Positions 26,295-33,474 of a DNA stretch of 35,050 bases are shown here, in pieces; within the stretch, counting starts at the first letter, position 1, and every line of letters begins with the position of its first letter. Location: the NCBI GenBank assembly GCA_030017955.1, contig JASEGR010000027.1:1-35050 (forward strand). The letters are read 5' to 3'. This stretch comes from Candidatus Eisenbacteria bacterium (GTDB lineage Bacteria; Eisenbacteria; RBG-16-71-46; JASEGR01). The position numbers and the translations under genes were made by a program. The notes below the pieces were generated by a model. It was not told the DNA's origin, did not search any database, and worked only from the letters and a program-made list of their open reading frames with translations.

Positions 26295-28094
26295 TCAAGT
26301 CAGAGGAACTATTTCCTTGATGGCCGCTTGTCCCTCGGCCCCAGGCTGCTTGAGTGGAATTGCGAAGGCAAACAGGCTTCCTTTCCCAATCTCACTTTCG
26401 ACCCATATCCGGCCATGATGCTGCTCGATTATGCCTTTCGAGATCACAAGACCCAGCCCGGTCCCTCCGACCTTTCTCGTCATTGAGCCGTCGAGCTGTT
26501 GAAACTTCTTGAAGAGTTTCTTTATGTCTTGGACCGCGATTCCTGACCCCTGGTCTCTGACCCCGACTTCAATCTCGTTCTCTCTGGCTGTAAAGGAGAG
26601 GGACACCTTGCTCTGTGCCTCAGAGAACTTGATGGCGTTGCCGAGAAGGTTTGTCACCACCTGTTCGATCCTGGCCCCGTCTGCTTCAACAATCACCTCT
26701 TGTCCAGGCAGATCGGCCAGAATGCCCAAATTCTTCTGTTTCGCGAGGCCCTCTATGTTCCTGATGCATTGTCTGAGCACCTCAACGACATCAATCGGCT
26801 CGAAATCCATAGACAATTTCGAAGAGTCCATCTTGGAGAAATCAAGTATGTCCGATACAAGCTTAATAAGCCGTGTGGCATTGGCGTCGCAGATACCGAG
26901 CAGTTCCTTTTGAGTTTCGGATGGCTTGAAAAGCCTCTCGTCCTGCAGAAGATCGATTGAACCTTTCATGGATGTGAGCGGAGTCCGCAGCTCATGCGAT
27001 ACAACTGCCACAAACTCGGACTTCAATCTGTCAAGCTCCTTCGTTTTCTCATAGAGCCTTGCGTTCGAAAGCGCTATCGCCGCCTGCCTCCCGAACAAAG
27101 ACAACATTTCCATATCCTCTTGCGAGAACGGCTTCTCCTCTGCCCTTGCAAGAAGAAGCCCGCCTATTCTTTCTCCCAGAGTCGAAAGTGGAACAACAAG
27201 GCACGCGCCTGGTCCTTTCGTAGGAGCGTACTCTCCGTTTACGCCCAATATCTTCGGCCTGGTGTGAACAGTGGGAGTTTCCAGCGAGAGAGCCGTTCCC
27301 GGGAAGCCATCAGAGGGTGAGCACTTGACCTCTGAAATCCCGAGATTCTCAACCCCGCTTCCTGCTACAGTGGAATATTGACTCGAATTCTCGTCAAAAA
27401 GAAAAAGGAAGACCGTGTCGCACAGAATCAGTGCTCTTGCTTTCTCGGTAATGGAACTACAAGTGTTTCCAAGACTAAGGCTTGATGTAATTTCTTTGCC
27501 GAACTCGTAGAGGGTCCTCAGTCTTCGCGTTGCCAACTCTATCTTTTCGATCAGCGTTTCCTTGTGCTGTTTGAGTTCCTCATTGGCCACTTTCAGTCTC
27601 TGGAGCAGCAGCTGGTTTTCGGCAGTCAGCCTGCAGCTTGACAGACCCCTGTCTATTGTCTGGGCTACTTCCCAGAGATCGAAGGGCTTTGTCACGTAGT
27701 CATACGCACCGTGTCTGAGAGCATCTATTGCAGTTCTTGTGGAGGCATAACCAGTGATGACAATCACGCAGGTCGTTTCGTTTTTCGCCTTTACAGCTTT
27801 GACTACTTCGAGGCCATCGACTCCGGGAAGGTTAATGTCCGTGAGAACAAGGTCGTACTCCGTCTCATTTATCTTCCTTAATGCTTCCTCGCCGGTGTTG
27901 GCCGAATCTGCCTCGTGGCCCTTCTCCCTGAAGAGTTCCAGGAAGATCTCCCTAACATTTTCCTCATCATCAACCACAAGGACTCTTGTGGGACTCTGCG
28001 AAACCTCGTCCAGCAGCGCCCGGGAGTCAAGTTCTTCTGGTGTGTCAAGTTCAGCTTTGACTGTGACGGCTGCCGTTTCAGTGGATGAGTTCAA
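26295..28094 (-). CDS. Hybrid sensor kinase with N-terminal receiver (REC-GAF-HisKA-HATPase)
   Basis: A 599-residue soluble signalling protein. An N-terminal receiver (about 36-150, phospho-acceptor D86 in LVLTDINLPGVDG, TKPF lysine near 136) is joined by a coiled coil (about 155-195) to a GAF sensor domain (about 195-345). HisKA and ATPase domains follow, with H367 in VVSHELRTPLTSMKGS, N-box GNAIKFSE, G1 RDQGSGI and G2 GGTGLGLVIS. No membrane segment is visible. The TTG start overlaps the sigma factor stop by 4 nt (TTGA), so synthesis is coupled to the FliA-like sigma. A receiver ahead of the kinase suggests it is itself a target of another kinase. Its output partner could be the lone receiver encoded upstream. 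Confidence 0.93.
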   Translation of the reverse strand: MNSSTETAAVTVKAELDTPEELDSRALLDEVSQSPTRVLVVDDEENVREIFLELFREKGHEADSANTGEEALRKINETEYDLVLTDINLPGVDGLEVVKAVKAKNETTCVIVITGYASTRTAIDALRHGAYDYVTKPFDLWEVAQTIDRGLSSCRLTAENQLLLQRLKVANEELKQHKETLIEKIELATRRLRTLYEFGKEITSSLSLGNTCSSITEKARALILCDTVFLFLFDENSSQYSTVAGSGVENLGISEVKCSPSDGFPGTALSLETPTVHTRPKILGVNGEYAPTKGPGACLVVPLSTLGERIGGLLLARAEEKPFSQEDMEMLSLFGRQAAIALSNARLYEKTKELDRLKSEFVAVVSHELRTPLTSMKGSIDLLQDERLFKPSETQKELLGICDANATRLIKLVSDILDFSKMDSSKLSMDFEPIDVVEVLRQCIRNIEGLAKQKNLGILADLPGQEVIVEADGARIEQVVTNLLGNAIKFSEAQSKVSLSFTARENEIEVGVRDQGSGIAVQDIKKLFKKFQQLDGSMTRKVGGTGLGLVISKGIIEQHHGRIWVESEIGKGSLFAFAIPLKQPGAEGQAAIKEIVPLT

Positions 28095-28879
28095 CTTTGA
28101 GCGACCTCGCCAAGCTTTCTTCCCAACCTCGTCTTCAATTTCTTCATCGCTTCTCCATGAATCTGCGAAACTCTCGATTCTGATATCTGAAGCGCCTCTC
28201 CGATCTCTTTCAGAGTCAGATCCTCGTAGTAGTATAGTGCCACCACAAGCCGCTCCTGCTCCGGAAGTTTCTCAATTGACTCTTCAAGCAGCTTCACCGT
28301 CTCCTCTTTTTCAAGCAGCGCTTCCGGGTCGGGCGAGTTCTCGTCCTCGATAGTCTCCTCAAGCCCTCCTTGTTCGAGTTCCAGATCCTTCGAGACAGTG
28401 CGTTCGATCGGGATAAGGAGAGAACCTCTTATTTCCTCCATCAACCTGCCGTGCTCACCGGGAGTCATTCCCAGCGCATTGGCCAGCTCTGCCTGCGTCG
28501 CGGCCCGTCCGAGCTTCTGATCAAGTGTCCTCGCCGCGGCTTCGGCGAACCGGGCCTTTCTTCTGGTAGTTCTTGGCACCCAGTCCATCGCTCTGAGCTC
28601 GTCGAGAACGGCTCCCTTCACTCGCCAGACAGCATAGGTCTCGAACTTGATTCCCTTGCCGGGATCGAACTTCTCCAGCGCATCCATAAGCCCGATCACG
28701 GCGGCGTCCAGAAGGTCGTCAACATCCACGCATCTAGGGAGACCTGATGCAATCTTCTCGACGACATACTTCACGAGTCCTGCGTACTTTCTTAGGGCAA
28801 CCTCTTTCTTCTTCTGGCTGCCCTTGATGCATGCCGGCACGTCAGGGTTTAAAGAGGACAACAGTTGAACAGACGACAT
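28091..28879 (-). CDS. FliA/WhiG-family RNA polymerase sigma factor (sigma-28 type)
   Basis: A 262-residue alternative sigma factor. Region 2 is unmistakable: LRKYAGLVKYVVEKIASGLP, DVDDLLDAAVIGLMDALEKFDPGKG and KFETYAVWRVKGAVLDELRAMDWVPR. Region 3 (about 105-150) and region 4 (about 205-255, LPEQERLVVALYYYEDLTLKEIGEALQISESRVSQIHGEAM) follow. This group recognises TAAAG...GCCGATAA-type promoters and is usually held by FlgM. A FlgM-like gene behind just such a promoter lies at 33139-33324. An acidic linker (ETIEDENSPDPEALLEKEE) before region 4 is prominent. No flagellar structural gene is present, so its regulon here is unknown. The ATG at 28879 follows the lone region-4 gene by 15 nt. Confidence 0.94.
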   Translation of the reverse strand: MSSVQLLSSLNPDVPACIKGSQKKKEVALRKYAGLVKYVVEKIASGLPRCVDVDDLLDAAVIGLMDALEKFDPGKGIKFETYAVWRVKGAVLDELRAMDWVPRTTRRKARFAEAAARTLDQKLGRAATQAELANALGMTPGEHGRLMEEIRGSLLIPIERTVSKDLELEQGGLEETIEDENSPDPEALLEKEETVKLLEESIEKLPEQERLVVALYYYEDLTLKEIGEALQISESRVSQIHGEAMKKLKTRLGRKLGEVAQS

Positions 28880-28894
28880 GAATTCCCCCTTTCA

Positions 28895-29206
28895 CTAGGC
28901 TCTCTTGAGGCGGCACTTGGGCCACTCGAAGGACTGGGCAAGTCTGGACTTTATGAACGAAAGCCCGTTGGAGTGGAGGCCGACAACCCTGGCAAGCGGA
29001 ATATCAAGTACTGCCGCAATGTCCCGGAAGCTCATCCGTTCAAGGTAACGAAGTGAAAGAACCATCCTTTCATCTTCGGAAAGTACGAGAAGGAGTGATT
29101 CCACGAGGCGAGAATTCGACGTGACACGCTCCCCGGATTCGAGATCCTTCTCCCGAGTCTTTCTCGGACGTTCTTCCACTGTGCTTCCTGATTTCATCCG
29201 TTTCAC
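28895..29206 (-). CDS. Small stand-alone sigma-70 region-4-like helix-turn-helix protein
   Basis: A 103-residue protein. After a charged N-terminal tail (about 1-35) it has one domain that reads like sigma region 4: LSEDERMVLSLRYLERMSFRDIAAVLDIPLARVVGLHSNGLSFIKSRL. Regions 2 and 3 are missing, so it cannot act alone as a normal sigma factor. Residues usually conserved in the recognition helix (S-x-x-R-V) are altered to LARVV, which may change binding. Its GTG start overlaps the stop of the response regulator (GTGA), and the FliA-like sigma gene follows 15 nt downstream. It could be a DNA-binding regulator, a partner of another sigma factor, or a modulator of the neighbouring sigma. I do not recognise a named family. 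Confidence 0.75.
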   Translation of the reverse strand: MKRMKSGSTVEERPRKTREKDLESGERVTSNSRLVESLLLVLSEDERMVLSLRYLERMSFRDIAAVLDIPLARVVGLHSNGLSFIKSRLAQSFEWPKCRLKRA

Positions 29207-29589
29207 CTCCCTTTGGAGAGAGTGCTGCTTTCGAGGAGCGCAGCTATCTTCTGCTTGAGTTCACGAACGTTGAACGGCTTGACAAACCAGGCATCTGCTC
29301 CAGCTTTGGCAGCTTTTTCTTTGAGTTCTTGCGTTCCGTAAGCAGTAATCACGATTGCGGGCGGAGAAGGCGGGTCTTTCCTGAGAGCTCTTACGAGGTC
29401 GACCCCGTTCATTCCCGGAAGTCGAACATCGGTGACGAGCAGGTCACAGTCCCTTTTTGAGAGATGCTTGAGCGCATCCTCGGAACTCCCAACGACGGTA
29501 GTTTCGTATCCATCTTCTTTGAGAGTCTGGGCGAGTGCCCACCCTGTCGCTTTCTCGTCTTCAACGATGAGAATTGATTCTCCCGGCAT
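29203..29589 (-). CDS. Stand-alone response regulator receiver protein
   Basis: A 128-residue single-domain receiver (CheY-like fold). The acidic pocket is ED at 10-11, the phospho-acceptor is D54 (LLVTDVRLPGMNG), the threonine is in IVITAYG and the lysine in WFVKPF. There is no output domain, so it must act through a partner protein, perhaps one of the two kinases or the sigma pair. It is the first gene behind the sigma-54 promoter at 29620-29634 and overlaps the next gene by 4 nt. The ATG at 29589 follows an AAGGGGG site. Single receivers commonly work in phosphorelays (family knowledge). Confidence 0.92.
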   Translation of the reverse strand: MPGESILIVEDEKATGWALAQTLKEDGYETTVVGSSEDALKHLSKRDCDLLVTDVRLPGMNGVDLVRALRKDPPSPPAIVITAYGTQELKEKAAKAGADAWFVKPFNVRELKQKIAALLESSTLSKGR

Positions 29590-29619
29590 GATGTGCCCCC
29601 TTTGTTGCAGCGTGATTAC

Positions 29620-29634
29620 GCAATGGACGGGCCA
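29620..29634 (-). promoter_or_regulatory. Sigma-54 (RpoN) promoter driving the receiver-sigma-kinase operon
   Basis: On the minus strand the sequence is TGGCCC-GTCCA-TTGC, against the consensus TGGCAC-N5-TTGC. Only one base differs, and the GG and GC doublets are exactly 10 nt apart. Transcription would begin near 29608, about 20 nt before the receiver ATG. An NtrC-type activator gene lies immediately upstream, which supports a real promoter. Confidence 0.75.
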
Positions 29635-29767
29635 AACCTGTCTCGGGAGAATGAAAGCCTGGAATTTTCAGGAAGGAAAAGAATGGGGGCGGGAATTGCC
29701 TTTTATTTCAGTGAGTTAGAGATTCAAGTTTCCGGGCTGAGACGGGCGCGGTTGGGAGGTAAGAACG

Positions 29768-29780
29768 GTTCTAGGAGAAC
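29768..29780. promoter_or_regulatory. Candidate enhancer (activator) site upstream of the sigma-54 promoter
   Basis: GTTCT-AGG-AGAAC is a perfect 5+5 palindrome, with a further GAAC at 29763-29766 beside it. It lies about 135-145 nt upstream of the sigma-54 promoter, a usual distance for an NtrC-family binding site. A second dyad, TTGCC-N7-GGCAA, lies at 29795-29811. The sites are inferred from symmetry and position only. Confidence 0.4.
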
Positions 29781-29809
29781 TCGGGGTTAGATAGTTGCCA
29801 GGAGACGGC

Positions 29810-29838
29810 AAAAATCTTACCGGGTCTGGTAAGTTTTT
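29810..29838 (-). terminator. Rho-independent terminator of the NtrC-like gene
   Basis: CTTACC (29833-29828 on the minus strand) pairs with GGTAAG (29821-29816) around a 6-nt loop. The stem is flanked by AAAAA on one side and a TTTTT run on the other, so it can extend. It overlaps the stop codon of the NtrC-like gene and separates it from the sigma-54-driven operon. Confidence 0.7.
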
Positions 29839-31208
29839 GACCGTTCTTCATGAGGAAGGAGACCGCATTCCTTCAGCTTCGCTCTCAGGGTCTGTCTGGA
29901 GATCCCAAGAATCGCCGCGGCTTTCGTTTTGTTGCCTCCAGACTTTTTCAGCGCATCCTGTATGGCAAGAAGCTCAATCTCCTTGAGCGAATTGGGACCG
30001 CCCTGGGTGGGTGTAGAATCAGGACCTCTTTCGCCAGGTCCGCGAGACGGATTTCTAACCTCCGGCGGGAGATGCTCGGGCAGGATGCGGTCGTCATCTT
30101 CAAGCAGTATTATTCTTTCGACAAGATTCCTGAGCTCTCTCACGTTGCCGGGCCATGGGTAGCTTATGAACAACTGCATTGCCTCCCCTGAGACTTCCAC
30201 CCTCTTTCTCAATTCCCTGCTGAAGATTGCAGCATAGTGCTCAATGAGGACTGGAATGTCCTCGACTCTCTCCCTGAGTGGCGGGACATAGATGGGGATC
30301 ACTATCAGTCTGTAGTACAAGTCTTCCCTGAACTTTCCCTGCTCAGCAAGGCTCTTCAGGTCTGTGTTGGTGGCAGCGATCACCCTGGCATTTATCCTCA
30401 CTTCCTCTGTTCCGCCCACCTTGCGAAAACTCTTGTTCTCAAGGACACGAAGGAGTTTGGATTGGAGGCCCAGACTCATTTCTCCAATCTCGTCAAGGAA
30501 AAGTGTACCCGGGCTTGCAAGTTCAGCAAGCCCCCTTTTCGACTTCTTGGCATCAGTGAAGGCCCCCTTTTCGTAGCCAAAAAGCTCGCTCTCAAGAAGG
30601 TTCTCAGGGACTGCGCTGCAGTTCACCTCAACAAACATGCCGCGACCTGCCATGTTGTGAATCTGCCTTGCTATCAGTTCTTTCCCGACACCTGTCTCGC
30701 CTTCTATGAGCACGGTGGCCGCGCTTGGCGCTATTCTCCTCAGCTTCTCCAGAATCTCATTCATCTGCCGGCTCTTTCCGATGATTTCAAACTTCTCGTT
30801 CTCCTGCTGCTTCCGGCGCTTAATCTCATCGGAGAGTTGGACAGGTTTGATGGCATCTTCAATGTTCCTCAGCATGTGATCCATTTCGAAAGGCTTCTTC
30901 ACATACCGGAAACAGTCGTATTTCCCGGCTTCAAAGGCTGAATCAAGTGTGGTGAACGCCGTCATCATAATCACCTGGATGTCTTTCTCGGGGAACCTGC
31001 TCCTTAATTCTTTCAAGACATTTATCCCGTCTTCAGTCTTCAACCTCACGTCGAGAAGGACTACGTCAACGTCCTCTTCGTCAATGACCGTCATGCACTG
31101 CTTTCCATTCTCAGCAATGAATACGTTGTATCCCTTGTCCTTGAGAAACTCGCCCAGAGGCCAGCGGAATCCTTCTTCGTCATCGACTATGAGAACGGTA
31201 TTCCTCAA
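29817..31208 (-). CDS. NtrC-family sigma-54-dependent response regulator
   Basis: A 463-residue activator with three domains. The receiver (1-120) has D53 in VVLLDVRL. The AAA+ domain (about 140-375) has Walker A GETGVGKE (170-177) and Walker B LFLDE. A C-terminal Fis-type helix-turn-helix (about 415-455, GGNKTKAAAILGISRQTLRAKL) completes it. The sigma-54 contact loop reads GAFTDA (215-220) instead of GAFTGA, a variant known in many functional members. It would activate sigma-54 polymerase once phosphorylated, most likely by the kinase encoded 125 nt upstream. A matching sigma-54 promoter lies downstream of its own stop. Two palindromic repeats fill the gap between it and the kinase gene. Confidence 0.95.
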   Translation of the reverse strand: MRNTVLIVDDEEGFRWPLGEFLKDKGYNVFIAENGKQCMTVIDEEDVDVVLLDVRLKTEDGINVLKELRSRFPEKDIQVIMMTAFTTLDSAFEAGKYDCFRYVKKPFEMDHMLRNIEDAIKPVQLSDEIKRRKQQENEKFEIIGKSRQMNEILEKLRRIAPSAATVLIEGETGVGKELIARQIHNMAGRGMFVEVNCSAVPENLLESELFGYEKGAFTDAKKSKRGLAELASPGTLFLDEIGEMSLGLQSKLLRVLENKSFRKVGGTEEVRINARVIAATNTDLKSLAEQGKFREDLYYRLIVIPIYVPPLRERVEDIPVLIEHYAAIFSRELRKRVEVSGEAMQLFISYPWPGNVRELRNLVERIILLEDDDRILPEHLPPEVRNPSRGPGERGPDSTPTQGGPNSLKEIELLAIQDALKKSGGNKTKAAAILGISRQTLRAKLKECGLLPHEERSKTYQTR

Positions 31209-31230
31209 CTTCTTGCTCCTATTCTCTCAG

Positions 31231-31260
31231 CCTAATCCTTTCCCCCTTGGGGAGAGGTCT
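31231..31260. repeat. Dispersed palindromic repeat, copy C
   Basis: CCTTTCCCCC-TT-GGGGAGAGG at 31237-31257, in the kinase/NtrC-like gap. It is slightly diverged in the left arm. Confidence 0.65.
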
Positions 31261-31283
31261 CAACGACAACAGCGGGCGTTGGG

Positions 31284-31330
31284 CTCATCCCTTGATCCTC
31301 TCCCCTCTGGGGAGAGGGCAGGGTGAGGGG
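31284..31330. repeat. Dispersed palindromic repeat, copy D
   Basis: Core CTCTCCCC-TCT-GGGGAGAG (31298-31316) with the right outer arm GGTGAGG, identical in its core to copy A. It lies 24 nt from copy C, between the kinase stop and the NtrC-like start. Confidence 0.8.
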
Positions 31331-31332
31331 TC

Positions 31333-33000
31333 TCAACTTCGCGCCTTTCTTTTTTCAAGAGGAAGCTCCACAGTCGCAACCGTCCCTCTTCCCTCTTCAC
31401 TCGAAACGGCTATCGTACCTCCGTGCTCCCTGATAATGGATTGGGAAATTGAAAGTCCCAGGCCGGTTCCCTCCGGCCTGGTCGTGAAGAATGGATCGAA
31501 GAGCCTGTCGACAATCTCTTTCGGGATTCCACATCCGGTGTCTATGATTTCAAGTCTCAGAAACTCTTTCGGCTGAAGTCTTATGCTCTCCAAATCCCCT
31601 TTTCTCCTCCGGTGGGGCCCTGCCTTCTTCAGACTGAGAAGCCTGAACGTGAGTGTGCCCCCCTGCGGCATGGAATGTAGCGCATTTGTCACAAGGTTGT
31701 GGATGACCTGAACCATCTGATCCTGGTCAATGTAAACCATCGGAATCGGCTCTTCATACTGCTTGACCACGCTTATGCCGTTGCTCCGGATAAGATCTCC
31801 GGACAATGCAAGCACCCTTTCAATCGATTCTCTCAAGTCTGTGAAGGAAAGACTCGGAGCAACCGGCTTCGCGAAAAGAAGGACTCTTTCAACAATCTTG
31901 TCCAGTCTCTCAACTTCTTCAAGAATGATGTCGATGAACTTTGTTCTCTTGTCATCTTCCTCAAACTTGCTCTTCAAGACCTGCGCACTGGTGGCAATGC
32001 CGGCAAGCGGATTTCTTATCTCATGTGCGACCCCGGCCGAGAGCTCGCCCAGGGAGGCAAGCTTCTCGGTTCGTCTGAGCTGATCTTCAATCCTCCTGGA
32101 TTCACTCAGATCATTGAAAATTCCCACTGCGCCCGTTATTCCGCTCTTTTCATCCCTGATGCAGGAGACTCTCATGCTTACCGGGATTTCGGCCCCGGAG
32201 CTGTTCTTCAGATACACCTCTTCCTCCGCGGCTCCGCCCTTCAGAACTCCTTTGAGCACTGAGCCTCCGGAACCGGCACCGAAAACCTCCTCCACTTCTT
32301 TGCCGACAATGTCTCTCGTTTCGTAACCAAGCAACTCCTGGGCGGACGTGTTGAAGTACATGACTTTTCCATCAAGCCCTATCGCTATGAGACCGCTGTT
32401 CATGTTTCTGAGAATGCTTTCAGTAAACTCAGTCAGTCTCACCTGATCTCTCATGAGTTTTACGTTCGCCAGTCCCTCGGAGAGTATGGCCTTCATGGCC
32501 TTAAATAGTTCGATGTGTACGTTGAAATCCTCCTCTGACCGGAATTCTTTTGCTATAAGGAGTATTCCAAAAAGACCAGAGTAGTGATCGAGCGACAAAC
32601 AGTAGAGAGAACTTCCACAGTCACATGCCCCTGAAAAGAAAGCCGGGAATCTTCCCTTCAACGTGTCCATCGAGACAAGATCGAAACTCTCGAAGACACC
32701 TGACCTGCAGATTTCGTCAAAAGCACGCAGTGCTTCTTCGACGACCTGGCGGTCCAAACCCGATGAGGCCTTTTCAACGAGTTTCCCGTCTTCCATGAGA
32801 AGGAGCGAGAAACCGGAAGCGTCGAAGTCTTTGGTTAGTACATCGCCGATTGATGCCAGGAATCCGGGGAAATCGAATGCGGATGCGGAAGCTTTCCCGA
32901 TCTTGTACAGAATCGAAAGTTCCTTGAGTTTCTCGCTAGTACCTTCCACAGAACGCGCCCCCTCAAAGCTGGTTCTAGCACTTTGGCTGGAAGCTGTCAA
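31333..33000 (-). CDS. PAS-domain sensor histidine kinase (NtrB-like)
   Basis: A 555-residue cytosolic kinase. An N-terminal GAF-like domain (about 25-180, ILYKIGKASASAFDFPGFL onward) is followed by a PAS domain (about 188-305, ILRNMNSGLIAIGLDGKVMYFN). HisKA has H326 in GELSAGVAHEIRNPLAGI. The ATPase domain carries NLVTNALHSMPQGG, DTGCGIP and GTGLGLSIS. The NPLAGI type of H-box is usual in NtrB partners of sigma-54 activators. Two cysteines close together in the GAF-like part (CDCGS) could sense redox or metals, but this is only a guess. The listed TTG start at 33000 is weak; a later start near codon 18 is possible. It lies upstream of the NtrC-like gene on the same strand, so the two form a two-component pair. 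Confidence 0.93.
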   Translation of the reverse strand: MTASSQSARTSFEGARSVEGTSEKLKELSILYKIGKASASAFDFPGFLASIGDVLTKDFDASGFSLLLMEDGKLVEKASSGLDRQVVEEALRAFDEICRSGVFESFDLVSMDTLKGRFPAFFSGACDCGSSLYCLSLDHYSGLFGILLIAKEFRSEEDFNVHIELFKAMKAILSEGLANVKLMRDQVRLTEFTESILRNMNSGLIAIGLDGKVMYFNTSAQELLGYETRDIVGKEVEEVFGAGSGGSVLKGVLKGGAAEEEVYLKNSSGAEIPVSMRVSCIRDEKSGITGAVGIFNDLSESRRIEDQLRRTEKLASLGELSAGVAHEIRNPLAGIATSAQVLKSKFEEDDKRTKFIDIILEEVERLDKIVERVLLFAKPVAPSLSFTDLRESIERVLALSGDLIRSNGISVVKQYEEPIPMVYIDQDQMVQVIHNLVTNALHSMPQGGTLTFRLLSLKKAGPHRRRKGDLESIRLQPKEFLRLEIIDTGCGIPKEIVDRLFDPFFTTRPEGTGLGLSISQSIIREHGGTIAVSSEEGRGTVATVELPLEKRKARS

Positions 33001-33123
33001 TCGAGGGATTCAGGAACCCTGGCGGCATACTGAATGTTCACCGTGCATGATGACTGAAATGTGGGGGAGTGTGACATGCTAAAGATTTCTTGGGATCAAA
33101 AGGGAACTGGTCGGCGGGCGAAA

Positions 33124-33146
33124 AGCAGTGCTTGCTGCCTACTGCT
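33124..33146 (-). terminator. Hairpin at the end of the FlgM-like gene
   Basis: AGCAGT (33146-33141 on the minus strand) pairs with ACTGCT (33129-33124), followed by a short T run. It overlaps the FlgM stop codon. The stem is only 6 bp with an 11-nt loop, so it may be a weak terminator. Confidence 0.4.
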
Positions 33147-33324
33147 CTTTCTCAAGAAACTCAGCAAGCAGCACTGCAAGAGATCTCTTCACTTCGGGAA
33201 GGTCGTAGTAGCCGGACTTCACCCTATCTCTCACTCTCTCGATCTTGGCTTGAGCCGTTTCTCCCCGTTCGAAAGAAGGAGCCTTGCCACAGCTTTTCTG
33301 TCGCGCATTCCTCTCGACTGTCAT
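33139..33324 (-). CDS. FlgM-like anti-sigma-28 factor
   Basis: A 61-residue protein. The C-terminal half AKIERVRDRVKSGYYDLPEVKR plus the helix SLAVLLAEFLEKE (residues 26-59) follows the FlgM pattern: a helix, then SGxYxxxPEV, then a helix that binds sigma-28. The N-terminal part is basic and probably disordered, as in FlgM. It is somewhat shorter than most FlgM proteins (about 90-100 residues). Two further facts support the call: a near-consensus sigma-28 promoter directly upstream (33336-33362), and a FliA-type sigma factor 4.3 kb away in the same cluster. In known systems FlgM holds sigma-28 inactive until secreted through the flagellar export apparatus. No such genes are present here, so release may differ. 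Confidence 0.75.
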   Translation of the reverse strand: MTVERNARQKSCGKAPSFERGETAQAKIERVRDRVKSGYYDLPEVKRSLAVLLAEFLEKEQ

Positions 33325-33335
33325 CTCACTCTGAA

Positions 33336-33362
33336 AAATCGGCCTAATATCCCAAAGCTTTA
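33336..33362 (-). promoter_or_regulatory. Sigma-28 (FliA-type) promoter upstream of the FlgM-like gene
   Basis: On the minus strand TAAAGCTT (33362-33355), an 11-nt spacer and GCCGATTT (33343-33336). The enterobacterial consensus is TAAAGTTT-N11-GCCGATAA, so 13 of 16 defined positions agree and the spacing is exact. The -10 ends only 11 nt before the ATG at 33324, so the leader would be very short. Confidence 0.75.
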
Positions 33363-33381
33363 CACATAATCTATCCCACGT

Positions 33382-33416
33382 TGTCCTCCTCTCCCCTGCG
33401 GGGAGAGAATCAAGAG
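33382..33416. repeat. Dispersed palindromic repeat, copy E
   Basis: CTCTCCCC-TGC-GGGGAGAG (33389-33407), preceded by TTGTCCT and followed by AATCAAG. It is the first of three consecutive copies between the FlgM-like gene and uppP, about 20 nt upstream of the sigma-28 promoter. Confidence 0.8.
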
Positions 33417-33421
33417 TCTCG

Positions 33422-33463
33422 TTGTCCTCCTCTCCCCTACGGGGAGAGGATCAAGGTGAGGCC
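33422..33463. repeat. Dispersed palindromic repeat, copy F
   Basis: CTCTCCCC-TAC-GGGGAGAG within 33429-33449, with the same TTGTCCT prefix and ATCAAG suffix as copy E, then GGTGAGG. Copies E and F form a direct repeat with a period of about 40 nt. Confidence 0.8.
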
Positions 33464-33474
33464 AGCAACAACCC

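Noticed and set aside
29684-29700. A second sigma-54-like GG-N10-GC pattern on the plus strand
   Set aside because: It lacks the rest of the -24 consensus and points into the 3' end of minus-strand genes, so there is nothing for it to transcribe.
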